Positions 52,998 through 62,973 of a DNA stretch of 64,000 nt are shown here, piece by piece. The stretch comes from an uncultured Clostridium sp. (GTDB lineage: Bacteria; Bacillota; Clostridia; Clostridiales; Clostridiaceae). Numbering within the stretch: position 1 is the first letter of the stretch; each line of letters starts with the position of its first letter. Position numbers and translations under genes: made by a program. Below the pieces are notes generated by a model. The model did no database searches. It saw nothing but the letters and a program-made list of their open reading frames with translations, and had not been told where the DNA came from. Location: NCBI RefSeq assembly GCF_934754915.1, contig NZ_CAKVKB010000005.1, positions 1 through 64,000 of the forward strand, written 5' to 3'.

Positions 52998-54026
52998 TTA
53001 TTGTGCTCCTTTACCAAACTCACATCTAGGATATGTACATACCTTACATGAGAAACACAGACCTCCATGGCCCATTCTGCTTATTTCTTTCTTAGTTACC
53101 CTTACTCCTGCTGCTATTCTTGGAAGCACTAAATCAAATACTGTTGCTTTAGAATACATTACACAGCCTGGAAGTCCCATAATAGGTGTTCCATCTTCAA
53201 AATATCCTAAAAGGAACATTGCTCCTGGTAAAACTGGTGCTCCATAAGTAATAATTTCTGCTCCACTTTTTTTAATTGCTCCCGGAGTTAGGTCATCAGG
53301 ATCCACACTCATGCCTCCTGTACATAAAATCATATCAGCTCCACTTTCTTTTATTTCTTTTATAGCATTTATAATCATATCATTATCATCATTTACAACT
53401 TTATGCCAGCATACTTCAATTCCATATTCCTTAAGTTTCTCTATTATTACAGGTGTAAATGTATCTTTTATTCTTCCGTGATATACTTCACTTCCAGTTG
53501 TAACAACACCTGCTTTCATTTTTTTATAAGGAATAAGTTCTAAAAGAGGTTTATCTCCTGCTATCTTTTTTGCTTCTTCTAATTTACTTTCTTCAATAAT
53601 AAGAGGGATTACTCTTGTTCCTGCTAATTTGTCGCCTTTCTTTACAGCATAGTTTGTATGTCTTGTTGCTATCATTATTTCATCAAGTTCGTTTATTTTA
53701 TCAAGACGCTCCACATCAACTCTGAATAATCCTTCACAGTCAGCTATTAATTCAATTTTTCCTTCTTTTATTTCGGTTCCTTTCATATAGTCGTTTTTAC
53801 ATATGTTAAAAAGAATTTCTGCAGCTTCATTTTCATGAAACATTCCTTCTTTCTTTTCCCATATATAAAGATGCTCTTTGCCAAGAGAAAGAAGTACTGG
53901 TATGTCTTCTTCTTTCACTATATGACCTTTTCTAAATGGTGTATCTTTTACTACATCTTTTACAATTCTTGTTATATCATGACATAATATATGTCCTACA
54001 GCATCTACTGTATTTATCATTTTCAT
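52998..54026 (-). CDS. MoeA-like molybdopterin-binding protein
   Basis: A 342-residue protein with a MoCF-biosynthesis domain: KAGVVTTGSEVYHGRIKDTF, ILCTGGMSVDPDDLTPGAIK, and IMGLPGCVMYSKATVFDLVL. The N-terminal half resembles clostridial molybdopterin-binding proteins rather than full MoeA (about 400 residues). The C-terminus has a Cys-rich tail, LCFSCKVCTYPRCEFGKG, not present in E. coli MoeA, which may bind a metal. It probably serves metal insertion. Confidence 0.85.
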   Translation of the reverse strand: MKMINTVDAVGHILCHDITRIVKDVVKDTPFRKGHIVKEEDIPVLLSLGKEHLYIWEKKEGMFHENEAAEILFNICKNDYMKGTEIKEGKIELIADCEGLFRVDVERLDKINELDEIMIATRHTNYAVKKGDKLAGTRVIPLIIEESKLEEAKKIAGDKPLLELIPYKKMKAGVVTTGSEVYHGRIKDTFTPVIIEKLKEYGIEVCWHKVVNDDNDMIINAIKEIKESGADMILCTGGMSVDPDDLTPGAIKKSGAEIITYGAPVLPGAMFLLGYFEDGTPIMGLPGCVMYSKATVFDLVLPRIAAGVRVTKKEISRMGHGGLCFSCKVCTYPRCEFGKGAQ

Positions 54027-54050
54027 ATGTAATCATCCTTTTTTAAACTT

Positions 54051-54233
54051 TTATAAAATAGATATTTTTCGCAACATCTTGCTTTTTAATTTTCCATTTA
54101 CTCTATTTACAAGAGAAGTAAGCCTATAATAATTATTATCTATCATTTCTTTTATATATGGAAGACATTCTTTTGAATATATTCCTTCTAATGGATATAT
54201 TCTTTCCTCTGGATCTTTAAATACAATACACAT
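54051..54233 (-). pseudogene. mobA-like C-terminal fragment
   Basis: A frame of 60 codons, preceded in frame by about 12 codons back to a stop. ERIYPLEGIYSKECLPYIKE resembles the C-terminal region of molybdenum cofactor guanylyltransferase MobA, which reads ...YPLxAIYSKxCLPxIE.... The N-terminal nucleotide-binding half (LAGGxSxRMG) is not found in any frame upstream to the aspS terminator. With mobB also broken next door, a decayed mobA is the best reading. A short functional protein cannot be ruled out. Confidence 0.55.
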
Positions 54234-54380
54234 ATTTACATAGATATAACCTTCTAAATAAATAATTTATTAATCGTTTTTGTAGCTCTTAACAAGCATT
54301 TTTGCCTTTCCATACCTCTTTAATCCATTGGTATGACTAGGTTTCAGTTTTAAAAAATTCTATAATTTCCTGTACGTTTA

Positions 54381-54425
54381 AAGAATGGTGCATTCACTAA
54401 AATATTTAATGAATGCACCATTCTT
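54381..54425 (-). terminator. aspS terminator
   Basis: Perfect 16-base arms AAGAATGGTGCATTCA (54381-54396) and complement (54410-54425). Followed by TTTAAACG on the minus strand, directly past the aspS stop. Confidence 0.85.
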
Positions 54426-54439
54426 ATTTAAGATAATTC

Positions 54440-56239
54440 TTATTCCTCTATTTTTTCTTCTTTTTTAGGAGCAATCTTTATTCCTAAATCATCTAACTGC
54501 TTTTCTTCAACTACATTTGGAGCTTCACTTAAATAACAGAATGCATTCTGATTCTTAGGGAATGCTATAACATCTTTGATATTTTCAGTTCCAGCAAGGA
54601 ACATTATCATTCTGTCTAATCCAAATGCTAATCCACCATGTGGTGGTGCTCCAAATTTCAATGCCTGTAATAAGAATCCAAATGAATCCCAAGCTCTTTC
54701 CTGAGTGAATCCTAAAGCTTTAAGCATTCTCTCCTGAACAGCTGTATCATGAATTCTAATTGATCCTCCACCAAGTTCTTCACCATTTAATACTAAGTCA
54801 TATGCTTTAGCTCTTACTCTTGCTGGATCAGATTCAACAAATTCTAAATCTTCATCCATAGGTGCTGTAAATGGGTGGTGACAAGCCTTATATCTTCCTT
54901 CTTCTTCACTATATTCAAAGAATGGGAATTCTGTAACCCATGTAAAGTTAAATTCATTTTTATCTTTTATTAAATCAAATTCTTTAGCTAAATGTAATCT
55001 TAATGCACCTAAGCTTGGGAATACCACTGAATTTTTATCTGCTACTATTAAAATAGCATCTCCCTTTTCAGCATTCATAGTCTTAACTATTGCTTCTGTA
55101 ACATCATCAGTAAGAAATTTAGCTATTGATGATTTAATTCCATCTTCTTTAAGCTGAATCCATGCAAGACCTTTTGCTTTGTAAGTTTTAACAAATTCAC
55201 CAAGTTTATCAAGAGGTTTTCTTCCAAGAGAAGCACCTCCCTTTAGACATAATGCTCTTACAGATCCACCAGCTTCAATTGCAGATTTGAATACTACAAA
55301 ATCCATATTCTTAACATCTTCTGTTATATCTGTAATTTCCATTCCAAATCTTAAATCCGGCTTATCTGAACCGTATTTTTCCATGGCATCTTTGAATGTC
55401 ATTCTCTTAATTGGAAGTTTAACATCCACATCTGCTACTTTCTTGAATACATAAGCTATTAACCCTTCATTTAATTCCATTATGTCATCTTGCTCTACAA
55501 AACTCAATTCCATATCTACCTGAGTAAATTCAGGCTGTCTGTTAGCTCTTAAGTCTTCATCTCTGAAACACTTTGCAATTTGATAATATCTGTCAAATCC
55601 AGACATCATTAATAACTGCTTATATAATTGAGGAGATTGTGGAAGTGCATAAAACTTTCCTTGATAGTTTCTTGATGGAACTAAATAATCTCTTGCTCCT
55701 TCTGGAGTAGACTTACCAAGAACTGGTGTCTCAACATCTAAGAAATTATGTTCTTCTAAATAATCTCTTATAGCTTTGGTTGTCTTACTTCTAATCTGGA
55801 AGATTCTCTGCATGTCAGGTCTTCTTAAATCTAAATATCTATATTTTAATCTGATGTCTTCAGCTGTATCCAAATCTTCTTTTATTATTATTGGTGGAGT
55901 TTCAGATTCAGAAAGTATTTTTATAGATTCACATTTTAATTCTACAAAACCTGTAGGCATATTTTCATTAACACTTTCTCTTTTAACCACTTCACCAGTT
56001 ACTGCCAAGCAGTATTCAGGTCTTACATTTTTAGCTCTTTCAAAAGCTTCAGCATTTATTTCTTCACCAAAAACAACCTGCATAATACCTGTTTTATCTC
56101 TTAAATCGATAAATTCAAGTCCGCCAAGTTTTCTGTTTCTTTGAACCCATCCCATTAAGGTAATTTTTTTACCTACATGTTCTTCTCTAGGTTCGCCACA
56201 CATCATTGTACGCTTTAATCCGTTTAAAGCTTCACCCAT
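54440..56239 (-). CDS. aspS: Aspartyl-tRNA synthetase
   Basis: A 599-residue class II synthetase charging tRNA-Asp. N-terminal OB fold (VGKKITLMGWVQRNRKLGGL), catalytic core with YRYLDLRRPDMQ, RDEDLRANRQPEFTQ (motif 2) and GLAFGLDRMIMFLAG (motif 3), and the bacterial GAD insertion near 300-410. Length fits the bacterial type. GGAGGAAT precedes the ATG. It ends the housekeeping series and has its own terminator. Confidence 0.98.
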   Translation of the reverse strand: MGEALNGLKRTMMCGEPREEHVGKKITLMGWVQRNRKLGGLEFIDLRDKTGIMQVVFGEEINAEAFERAKNVRPEYCLAVTGEVVKRESVNENMPTGFVELKCESIKILSESETPPIIIKEDLDTAEDIRLKYRYLDLRRPDMQRIFQIRSKTTKAIRDYLEEHNFLDVETPVLGKSTPEGARDYLVPSRNYQGKFYALPQSPQLYKQLLMMSGFDRYYQIAKCFRDEDLRANRQPEFTQVDMELSFVEQDDIMELNEGLIAYVFKKVADVDVKLPIKRMTFKDAMEKYGSDKPDLRFGMEITDITEDVKNMDFVVFKSAIEAGGSVRALCLKGGASLGRKPLDKLGEFVKTYKAKGLAWIQLKEDGIKSSIAKFLTDDVTEAIVKTMNAEKGDAILIVADKNSVVFPSLGALRLHLAKEFDLIKDKNEFNFTWVTEFPFFEYSEEEGRYKACHHPFTAPMDEDLEFVESDPARVRAKAYDLVLNGEELGGGSIRIHDTAVQERMLKALGFTQERAWDSFGFLLQALKFGAPPHGGLAFGLDRMIMFLAGTENIKDVIAFPKNQNAFCYLSEAPNVVEEKQLDDLGIKIAPKKEEKIEE

Positions 56240-56300
56240 TTTGTTATTCCTCCTTTAATCAGTTGACAGTTCAATAAAAAATTCACTGCAATTTTTTACG

Positions 56301-56338
56301 TTATGCCTAATCATTATAATCTTTAATTATAGGCATAA
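56301..56338 (-). terminator. Hairpin between hisS and aspS
   Basis: TTATGCCTA (56301-56309) pairs with TAGGCATAA (56330-56338). On the minus strand it is followed by ACGTAAAAAATTG, without a T run, so it may be a weak terminator or processing site. No T-box leader was found here. Confidence 0.4.
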
Positions 56339-56515
56339 ATATTTTATGTATTGAAAATTAAATTACAAATAACATTTCAATATATAAACCCTCAGTATTT
56401 TTAATAAACTGAAACTGGTAAAACTGCTTTGTCTTTATCATGCAGTTCTTAAAAACATCTTTCTCTTTATTGTATAATAGAAATCAAAAATTTACAATTA
56501 ACAATAGTTTTTTTA

Positions 56516-57775
56516 CTATTTTTCACTTACTATTTTAACAATTTCCGCCAAGTCATTCATTGCAACTTCAAAAATTTCACCATCACTCATTCTCTTTAAG
56601 TTCATTTTCTTGTTAGTTAATTCATCTTCACCTAAAATCACAGTGAATGTTGCTCCTAATTTATTTGCATATTTCATCTCAGCTTTTACGCTTCTTCCCA
56701 TATGGTTTATTTCACATTTTGCACCTAAAACTCTTAATTCACTTGCAAGCTTAAATGCAATCTTCTTTTCTTCTTCGCCTCTTGCTGCTATATATAAATC
56801 AATATGATTTTCTTTTGGAATCTCAATTCCCTCATTTTCAAGAGTCAATATTATTCTTTCCATGCCAATTGCAAAACCTACTGCTGGTACTTCTGGTCCT
56901 CCAAGCTCTCCTACAAGCTTATCATATCTTCCTCCACCACATACTGTAAAATCATCATTGATTATTTCAAAAATAGTTTTTGTATAATAATCTAGCCCTC
57001 TAACTATGCCTGGATCTACTACATAAGGAATTCCTAAAACATCAAGATATTCTTTTACAGTATTAAAATGAGTTTCACATTCTTCACATACATAATCTAA
57101 TATTTGTGGAGCATTTTTTGTGATTTCATTACATTTCTTTTCTTTACAATCTAAGATTCTCATAGGATTCTTTTCAAATCTTGACTTACAAGTATCACAA
57201 AGTCCATCATAATTTTCTTGTAAGAATTTCTTTAATGCTTCATTATACTTAGCTCTGCATGTTGGACATCCCAAATTATTGATATGAAGACTTAAACTCT
57301 TTAAGCCTAATTTATTTAAAGTATCCATAGCTACTTTAATTGCTTCCACATCCATTGTTGGTTCTTTAGAACCAAATACTTCTATACCACATTGGTGAAA
57401 TTGTCTCAGTCTTCCCTTTTGGACATTTTCATATCTGAAAGTTGGTGATATATAATATAATTTTGTAGGCTGTGCTTCATTAAATAATCTATTTTCTATG
57501 AAAGCTCTAACAGCTGGAGCAGTTCCTTCTGGTTTTAAAGTAATGCTTCTATTACCTTTATCATTAAAAGTATACATTTCTTTTTGAACAATATCAGTTG
57601 TATCTCCTACACTTCTTTGGAATAATTCTGTATGTTCAAAAATAGGTGTTCTTATTTCTCTTATTCCATAAGTTTTAGTTACATCTCTAAATACCTTTTC
57701 TACATAATGCCATTTGTATGCATCCTGTGGAAGCATATCCTTGGTACCCTTTGGTGCTTGAATTTCATTTGCCAT
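56516..57775 (-). CDS. hisS: Histidyl-tRNA synthetase
   Basis: A 419-residue class II synthetase. QAPKGTKDMLPQDAYKWHYV, the motif 2 region TLKPEGTAPAVRA, the histidine-specific GIVRGLDYYTKTIFE and AVGFAIGMERI are present, as is the C-terminal anticodon domain. ATG at 57775 follows GGAGGG; the longer frame to 57808 starts upstream of it. It lies between hemZ and aspS, as in clostridia. Confidence 0.98.
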   Translation of the reverse strand: MANEIQAPKGTKDMLPQDAYKWHYVEKVFRDVTKTYGIREIRTPIFEHTELFQRSVGDTTDIVQKEMYTFNDKGNRSITLKPEGTAPAVRAFIENRLFNEAQPTKLYYISPTFRYENVQKGRLRQFHQCGIEVFGSKEPTMDVEAIKVAMDTLNKLGLKSLSLHINNLGCPTCRAKYNEALKKFLQENYDGLCDTCKSRFEKNPMRILDCKEKKCNEITKNAPQILDYVCEECETHFNTVKEYLDVLGIPYVVDPGIVRGLDYYTKTIFEIINDDFTVCGGGRYDKLVGELGGPEVPAVGFAIGMERIILTLENEGIEIPKENHIDLYIAARGEEEKKIAFKLASELRVLGAKCEINHMGRSVKAEMKYANKLGATFTVILGEDELTNKKMNLKRMSDGEIFEVAMNDLAEIVKIVSEK

Positions 57776-57867
57776 TTTTTCTATCCCTCCAATTAAATTG
57801 ATAAACATTTAATTTTAAACTTACCACTAAAAGTAATATATTTTTAATAAATATCAATTATTTCTTA

Positions 57868-59298
57868 TTAGTCACCATATAAACTGTTTAACAATTCTTT
57901 TTTTCTTTCAATCATTTCATCGATTCTTGTAACATATTCATGAAGATCCTTCAAGTTAGGAAATCTTTCAAGTCTATCTTCTTCAAGAAATACAACTTTG
58001 CTTACTGCAGCTGCACCTAATGCTATGATTGTCTGCCTTTCTTCAATCATCTGAATGTTATATACACATTCTTTACCCTTTTTAGCATACCCTAAATTCT
58101 CCATATTTCCAACCATATTTTTTTGCCTATACATATAATATGGCGAAAGTCCTAATTCATCAGCCAGCTTTTTGCTTTCTTCATACATTTTAGCTATTTC
58201 CTTATGAGGTGTAACTGGTATGCCTTTCTTCAATACAAAATTTTCATACATTCTTGATCCTCTCTTAAGAGCAAGACCATGAACTGTAATACTATCAGGC
58301 TTAAGCTTTGACAACTCTTCCTTAGTCTTAAGCATTTCCTCATGTCCCTCTCCTGGAAGTCCTATTATAATATCCATATTTATATCATCAAATCCAAGTT
58401 TCCTTGCCATTTTAAATTTTTCTTTAATATCTTCACTTGAATGAGTTCTTCCTATAAGATTTAATGTCTTATCGTTCATTGTCTGAGGATTAATACTGAT
58501 TCTTGTAACATTACAATCCTTCATTATTTTAAGTTTTGTTTCATTTAGCGTATCTGGCCTTCCACATTCCACAGTAAATTCTTTAACTTTTCCATCTTTT
58601 ATGAATCCATTATAGATTTCATCCATAACCATCATAAATTCACCATCACTTACTGATGTAGGTGTTCCGCCTCCAAAATAAACTGTTTCAACGTTTAGAT
58701 TTTTTTCTTTTACATATACACTTATTTCTCTTATTTCCTTTATGAGACTCTCTACATATGGAAGCACCATTTTTTTATGAGTTCCTATAGGATTAGAAGT
58801 AAAGGAACAATACATGCATTTTGTAGGACAGAACGCCATACCTATATACACTGCAATAGTATTTTTATCTTTATTTACTATTCTTTCCTCTGCTCTTGCA
58901 ACATCTATACACAGCTTAGCTTTATCTTCATGAGCTATGTATTTATCTTTAAAAATTTCTATTATTTCCTCTTCTGATTTTCCTTCTTTAAGAAGTTTCA
59001 ATGCTATTTTTGAAGGCCTTATGCCTATCAGTATTCCCCATGGATAAATATCATTTGTTAAATCTCTCAGACATAGAAAAAGGAATCTTCTCAGAGAATT
59101 TTTAATATCCTCTCCTAAAGATTCTTCTCTAAAATATTCTCCATGCTCAAAACTCATCTTGTTTTCAGCAATATAAAAAATATAATCAGCTTCTTCTCTG
59201 TCTAAAAATCTAATATCATTCATTGGGAAATAAACATTAAATAATTGATATACTTCATATCTGTATTTTAAATCATTTAAATTAACCTTTATTTCCAT
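57868..59298 (-). CDS. hemZ: Coproporphyrinogen dehydrogenase-like radical-SAM protein
   Basis: A 476-residue HemN/HemZ-family enzyme. The radical-SAM motif is YIGMAFCPTKCMYCSFTSNP, followed by TVYFGGGTPTSVSD and INMDIIIGLPGE. N-terminal 140 residues are the HemZ-type extension. HemZ acts in anaerobic heme synthesis, although many clostridia that do not make heme keep the gene, so its true substrate is uncertain. ATG preceded by AGGAAA. Confidence 0.9.
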   Translation of the reverse strand: MEIKVNLNDLKYRYEVYQLFNVYFPMNDIRFLDREEADYIFYIAENKMSFEHGEYFREESLGEDIKNSLRRFLFLCLRDLTNDIYPWGILIGIRPSKIALKLLKEGKSEEEIIEIFKDKYIAHEDKAKLCIDVARAEERIVNKDKNTIAVYIGMAFCPTKCMYCSFTSNPIGTHKKMVLPYVESLIKEIREISVYVKEKNLNVETVYFGGGTPTSVSDGEFMMVMDEIYNGFIKDGKVKEFTVECGRPDTLNETKLKIMKDCNVTRISINPQTMNDKTLNLIGRTHSSEDIKEKFKMARKLGFDDINMDIIIGLPGEGHEEMLKTKEELSKLKPDSITVHGLALKRGSRMYENFVLKKGIPVTPHKEIAKMYEESKKLADELGLSPYYMYRQKNMVGNMENLGYAKKGKECVYNIQMIEERQTIIALGAAAVSKVVFLEEDRLERFPNLKDLHEYVTRIDEMIERKKELLNSLYGD

Positions 59299-59344
59299 AA
59301 ATATTTCCTTTCCTAAAATGAGCCTTGAATATTATGTCATTTAA

Positions 59345-59947
59345 TTATTGCAAATATGGATTTCTCATTTTTTCGAATCTTATGTTAGAAGATGGTCCAT
59401 GTCCTGGATATACTTTCATATCATCACCCAAAGGAAGCAGTTTATTTTTAATACTGCTTATTATTTCATTCATATCTCCTCCTGGAAAGTCAGTTCTTCC
59501 TACAGATCCTTGAAATAGAGTATCTCCTGTAAATACTGAATCCCCAACTATAAAGCATAATCCACCTTTAGTATGTCCTGGTGTTTCAATTACCTTTATT
59601 TCATATGATCCAACCTTTAATATATCTCCTTCTTTTAAATACCCTTGGGCTTTTGGAAGTGTTCCAAATACTGAATTATCCATTTTCATATATTCTTCAT
59701 CTGTTTTGCTTATATAAAATGGGATATTATACTTTTTACAAATATCTTCAACGCCTCCCACATGATCAAAATGCCCATGTGTAAGAAGAAGATATACAGG
59801 TTTTCCATTCATGCTTTCTATTGCCGCTTCTATTCTATCCGCATCTCCACCTGCATCTATTATGACACATTCTTTAGTTGCATCATCAACCAATATATAA
59901 CAATTCGCTTCATATATTCCTGCTGGAACAGCCTTAACATTTAACAT
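59345..59947 (-). CDS. MBL-fold hydrolase (glyoxalase II-like)
   Basis: A 200-residue metallo-beta-lactamase-fold protein. YLLLTHGHFDHVGGVEDICK is the HxHxDH metal site, with IETPGHTKGGLCF, FTGDTLFQGSVGRTDFPGG and VYPGHGP supplying other ligands. ATG at 59947 is chosen because GAAGGAG precedes it; the frame runs upstream to 60049 into dtd without support. Such genes are common between dtd and hemZ in clostridia. Substrate unknown. Confidence 0.92.
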   Translation of the reverse strand: MLNVKAVPAGIYEANCYILVDDATKECVIIDAGGDADRIEAAIESMNGKPVYLLLTHGHFDHVGGVEDICKKYNIPFYISKTDEEYMKMDNSVFGTLPKAQGYLKEGDILKVGSYEIKVIETPGHTKGGLCFIVGDSVFTGDTLFQGSVGRTDFPGGDMNEIISSIKNKLLPLGDDMKVYPGHGPSSNIRFEKMRNPYLQ

Positions 59948-60026
59948 ATAAATACACTCCTTCTCAATATGTATAAAAACAAAAATTAAACGCAATTTTT
60001 TTACAATACATACTATAATAACAATC

Positions 60027-60476
60027 TTAAAAGTTTTTTCTGCTGTCAAGTAAAATGGTTACAGGTCCATCATTATTTATCTCAACTTTCATGTCTGCAC
60101 CAAACTCTCCTGTTTCCACCTTTAATCCTGATTCCTTAAGCATTTCTATAAATTGATTATATAAATTCTTGGCTTCTTCTCCACCCATTGCTTCCATAAA
60201 ATTAGGCCTTCTGCCTTTTCTGCAGTCTCCATACAAAGTAAATTGTGAAATTGCAAGAATTTCTCCTCTAACATCTATTATGGATAAGTTCATCTTTTCA
60301 TTTTCGTCTTGAAAAACCCTTAAGTTTATTATTTTTTCTTTTATGTATTTAAGATCTTCAACTGTATCGTCTTTGCATATTCCAAGCAATACATTAAATC
60401 CTTTTTTTATACTTCCTATAACTTCACCATCAACTTTTACAGATGATGAAGTAACTCTCTGCACTACTGCTCTCAT
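60027..60476 (-). CDS. dtd: D-aminoacyl-tRNA deacylase
   Basis: A 149-residue Dtd: MRAVVQRVTSSSVKVDGEVI, ILAISQFTLYGDCRKGRRPN with the SQxTL catalytic motif, and NDGPVTILLDS with the cross-subunit GP motif. It hydrolyses D-amino acids from tRNA. Located downstream of relA in the usual order. Confidence 0.97.
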   Translation of the reverse strand: MRAVVQRVTSSSVKVDGEVIGSIKKGFNVLLGICKDDTVEDLKYIKEKIINLRVFQDENEKMNLSIIDVRGEILAISQFTLYGDCRKGRRPNFMEAMGGEEAKNLYNQFIEMLKESGLKVETGEFGADMKVEINNDGPVTILLDSRKNF

Positions 60477-60529
60477 TAACTGTCCCTCAATTCTTTTTAA
60501 ATGAATCTTAAGTTAACAGCTTTTTTAAT

Positions 60530-62740
60530 TTAGCTGTTAACTCTATAAACATCAATTACACCTTTAAGTCTTTTTATTTTTTTCATCAATTCATTTAAAT
60601 TATCTACTGATGTTATTTTTACTTTTATATTTATAAATGCAAAACCGTCTTTTGCAAGATTAGCATTTACCGCACTCAGTTGAAGTTTTAAATCTGAAAT
60701 CACACTCATTGTATCAGCTAGAAGATTAGGCCTATCTTCTGCTTTAACCTGTATTTCAGCAAAATATGATGTATTAAGAGATTTACCCCAATTTACTTCA
60801 ATAACTTTCTCGCCATCAGTTTCTATTAATGATTTTAAATTGCTGCAGTCTCTTCTATGTACTGATACACCTCTTCCTTTAGTTATGTATCCCAAAATAT
60901 CATCTCCAGGTACTGGTGAACAGCATTTTGCAAATCTAACCATAAGATTGCTTTCGCCTTTTACTGTAATTCCATAATTGCCAGGTTCACCCTGCCTTGC
61001 AGTCTTTGCAATTTGTTCTTCAATTGCTTTATTTAATATTTCCTTATTTTCTCTCTCTTTAATAGATTTATCTACTCCATTGTCTTCTTTTAGTCTTGAT
61101 ATATAAGAAGATGCTGAAAGACTTCCTATACCTACTACAGCATATAAATCATCCATTGAATGTATATTATATCTTTTTACAAATTTTTCGTAAACTTCAC
61201 CTTTTGCTATATCTGAATAACTGACTGCCTGCTTCTTTAATTCTTTTTCAAAAATTTCTTTACCTTTTACAATATTTTCCTCTTTTTTAGCCTTTTTAAA
61301 CCAAAGTTTAATTTTACTCTTAGCCTGATTGCTTTTTGCAATGTTAAGCCAATCCATATTAGGTCCCTTAGCATTTGGAGATGTAAGTATTTCTACAATT
61401 TCGCCAGTCTTTAAAGTATAATCAAGAGGAACTATTTTCCCATTAACTTTTGCTCCTACACATTTGTTTCCTACATCTGTATGTATTCTATATGCAAAAT
61501 CTATAGGAGTTGCCTTACTACATAAATTTATTACGACGCCCTTTGGTGTAAATACAAAGACTTCATCAGAAAACAAATCAATTTTAAATCCTTCCATAAA
61601 CTCTTCTGCATCTGATGTTTCTTTCTGCCACTCAAGCATATCTCTAAGCCATGCAAGCTTTTTTTCAAAATCCTTTTGTTTATCCTGCTCTGTCCCACTG
61701 GTATCTCCTTCTTTATATTTCCAGTGTGCAGCAATACCATATTCTGCTGTCTTATGCATTTCAAAAGTTCTTATCTGTATTTCAAAAGTCTTTCCCTGTG
61801 GTCCTATTACTGTTGTGTGAAGAGATTGATACATGTTTGGCTTAGGCATAGCTATGTAATCTTTAAACCTTCCTGGAATAGGTCTATATATTGTATGTAC
61901 GATTCCAAGAACTCCATAACAATCTTTAACTGAATTTACCAAAACCCTTATAGCTGTAAGATCAAATATCTGTTCAAGACTCTTATTTTTATTTATCATT
62001 TTCTTATATATACTATAAAAATGTTTTGGTCTTCCATCTATATCTGAATCAATTCCTGCAGCTTCCAGTTTCTTATACAAATCACTTACTATGTCTTGTA
62101 TATAGCTTTCTCTTTCAACCCTCTTTTCAGCAATATCTTTTACAAGCTGATAATATTCCTTTTCATGAAGATATCTGAAACAAAGGTCCTCAAGCTCCCA
62201 TTTAATTTTAGACATACCTAGCCTGTGAGCTAATGGTGCATATATATCTAATGTTTCTTTAGCTTTACTCTTTTGTTTATTTGCAGGCATAAATTTAAGA
62301 GTTCTCATATTATGAAGTCTATCTGCAAGTTTTATAATTATTACTCTTATATCTTTTGCCATTGCAAGAAGCATTTTTCTTACATTGTCTGCCTGTTGCT
62401 CCTCTTTTGTTTTATATTCCATTTCTCCAAGTTTTGTAAGTTTTGTGACACCATCTACCAGATTAGCTATTTCAGGATTAAAAATCCTCGCAGCATCTTC
62501 GTACGAACAGTCTGTATCTTCTATCACATCATGAAGAAGTCCTGCCACTATAGTATTCGTATCCATTCCAAGTTCTGCTAATATTTCAGCTACAGCTACA
62601 GGATGGATTATATAAGGTTCTCCCGATTCTCTTTTCTGGTCCTTATGGGCCTCTTTTGCAAAGTTATATGCCTTTTTTACTAATTCCACATCAACATTAT
62701 GGCAATTCTTTTCTATTTTTTCCAGTAACTTATCAACCAT
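60530..62740 (-). CDS. relA: (p)ppGpp synthetase/hydrolase (Rel)
   Basis: A 736-residue bifunctional Rel. HD hydrolase domain: EPYIIHPVAVAEILAELGMD and AGLLHDVIEDTD, with RLHNMRTLKFM. Synthetase domain: GRPKHFYSIYKKMINKN, and YQSLHTTVIGP. TGS domain: DEVFVFTPKGVVINL. C-terminal ZFD/ACT region ending in DVYRVNS. It sets ppGpp level in the stringent response. It keeps both HD and synthetase residues, so is likely bifunctional. GGAG lies before the ATG. Confidence 0.97.
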   Translation of the reverse strand: MVDKLLEKIEKNCHNVDVELVKKAYNFAKEAHKDQKRESGEPYIIHPVAVAEILAELGMDTNTIVAGLLHDVIEDTDCSYEDAARIFNPEIANLVDGVTKLTKLGEMEYKTKEEQQADNVRKMLLAMAKDIRVIIIKLADRLHNMRTLKFMPANKQKSKAKETLDIYAPLAHRLGMSKIKWELEDLCFRYLHEKEYYQLVKDIAEKRVERESYIQDIVSDLYKKLEAAGIDSDIDGRPKHFYSIYKKMINKNKSLEQIFDLTAIRVLVNSVKDCYGVLGIVHTIYRPIPGRFKDYIAMPKPNMYQSLHTTVIGPQGKTFEIQIRTFEMHKTAEYGIAAHWKYKEGDTSGTEQDKQKDFEKKLAWLRDMLEWQKETSDAEEFMEGFKIDLFSDEVFVFTPKGVVINLCSKATPIDFAYRIHTDVGNKCVGAKVNGKIVPLDYTLKTGEIVEILTSPNAKGPNMDWLNIAKSNQAKSKIKLWFKKAKKEENIVKGKEIFEKELKKQAVSYSDIAKGEVYEKFVKRYNIHSMDDLYAVVGIGSLSASSYISRLKEDNGVDKSIKERENKEILNKAIEEQIAKTARQGEPGNYGITVKGESNLMVRFAKCCSPVPGDDILGYITKGRGVSVHRRDCSNLKSLIETDGEKVIEVNWGKSLNTSYFAEIQVKAEDRPNLLADTMSVISDLKLQLSAVNANLAKDGFAFINIKVKITSVDNLNELMKKIKRLKGVIDVYRVNS

Positions 62741-62787
62741 AAGGATTACTCTCCTTCTATATTAATGAAATTTCAAAGTAAATTCAA

Positions 62788-62816
62788 AGGCTGGTTTCAA
62801 AACCAGCCTCGTTTTT
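62788..62816. terminator. Hairpin between apt and relA
   Basis: AGGCTGGTT (62788-62796) and AACCAGCCT (62801-62809), a very tight loop. On the plus strand it is followed by CGTTTTTT, on minus by TTGAATTT. Position upstream of relA on the minus strand means it may lie in the relA leader or protect it from read-through. Confidence 0.5.
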
Positions 62817-62920
62817 TAATAATTATATATTATTTTACTTTCATTTTCAATATTGCATGAAAAATTTGCTTAGATAAACTTGCTCTTACAACATATAATA
62901 ATAATTAAAATATTCTTTAA

Positions 62921-62950
62921 AAAAGAAGCAGTTATTTCTCTGCTTCTTTT
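62921..62950 (-). terminator. apt terminator
   Basis: AAAAGAAGCAG (62921-62931) pairs with CTGCTTCTTTT (62940-62950), followed on the minus strand by TTTTTTAAAG. It ends the apt transcript, so relA needs its own promoter in 62741-62920. Confidence 0.85.
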
Positions 62951-62973
62951 AATTGATAACATTAGTTTAAAGT

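Noticed and set aside
56240..57867. T-box leaders in front of hisS and aspS
   Set aside because: Looked for the conserved T-box sequence and specifier stem; only a simple hairpin is present and the gap before hisS is under 100 bases.
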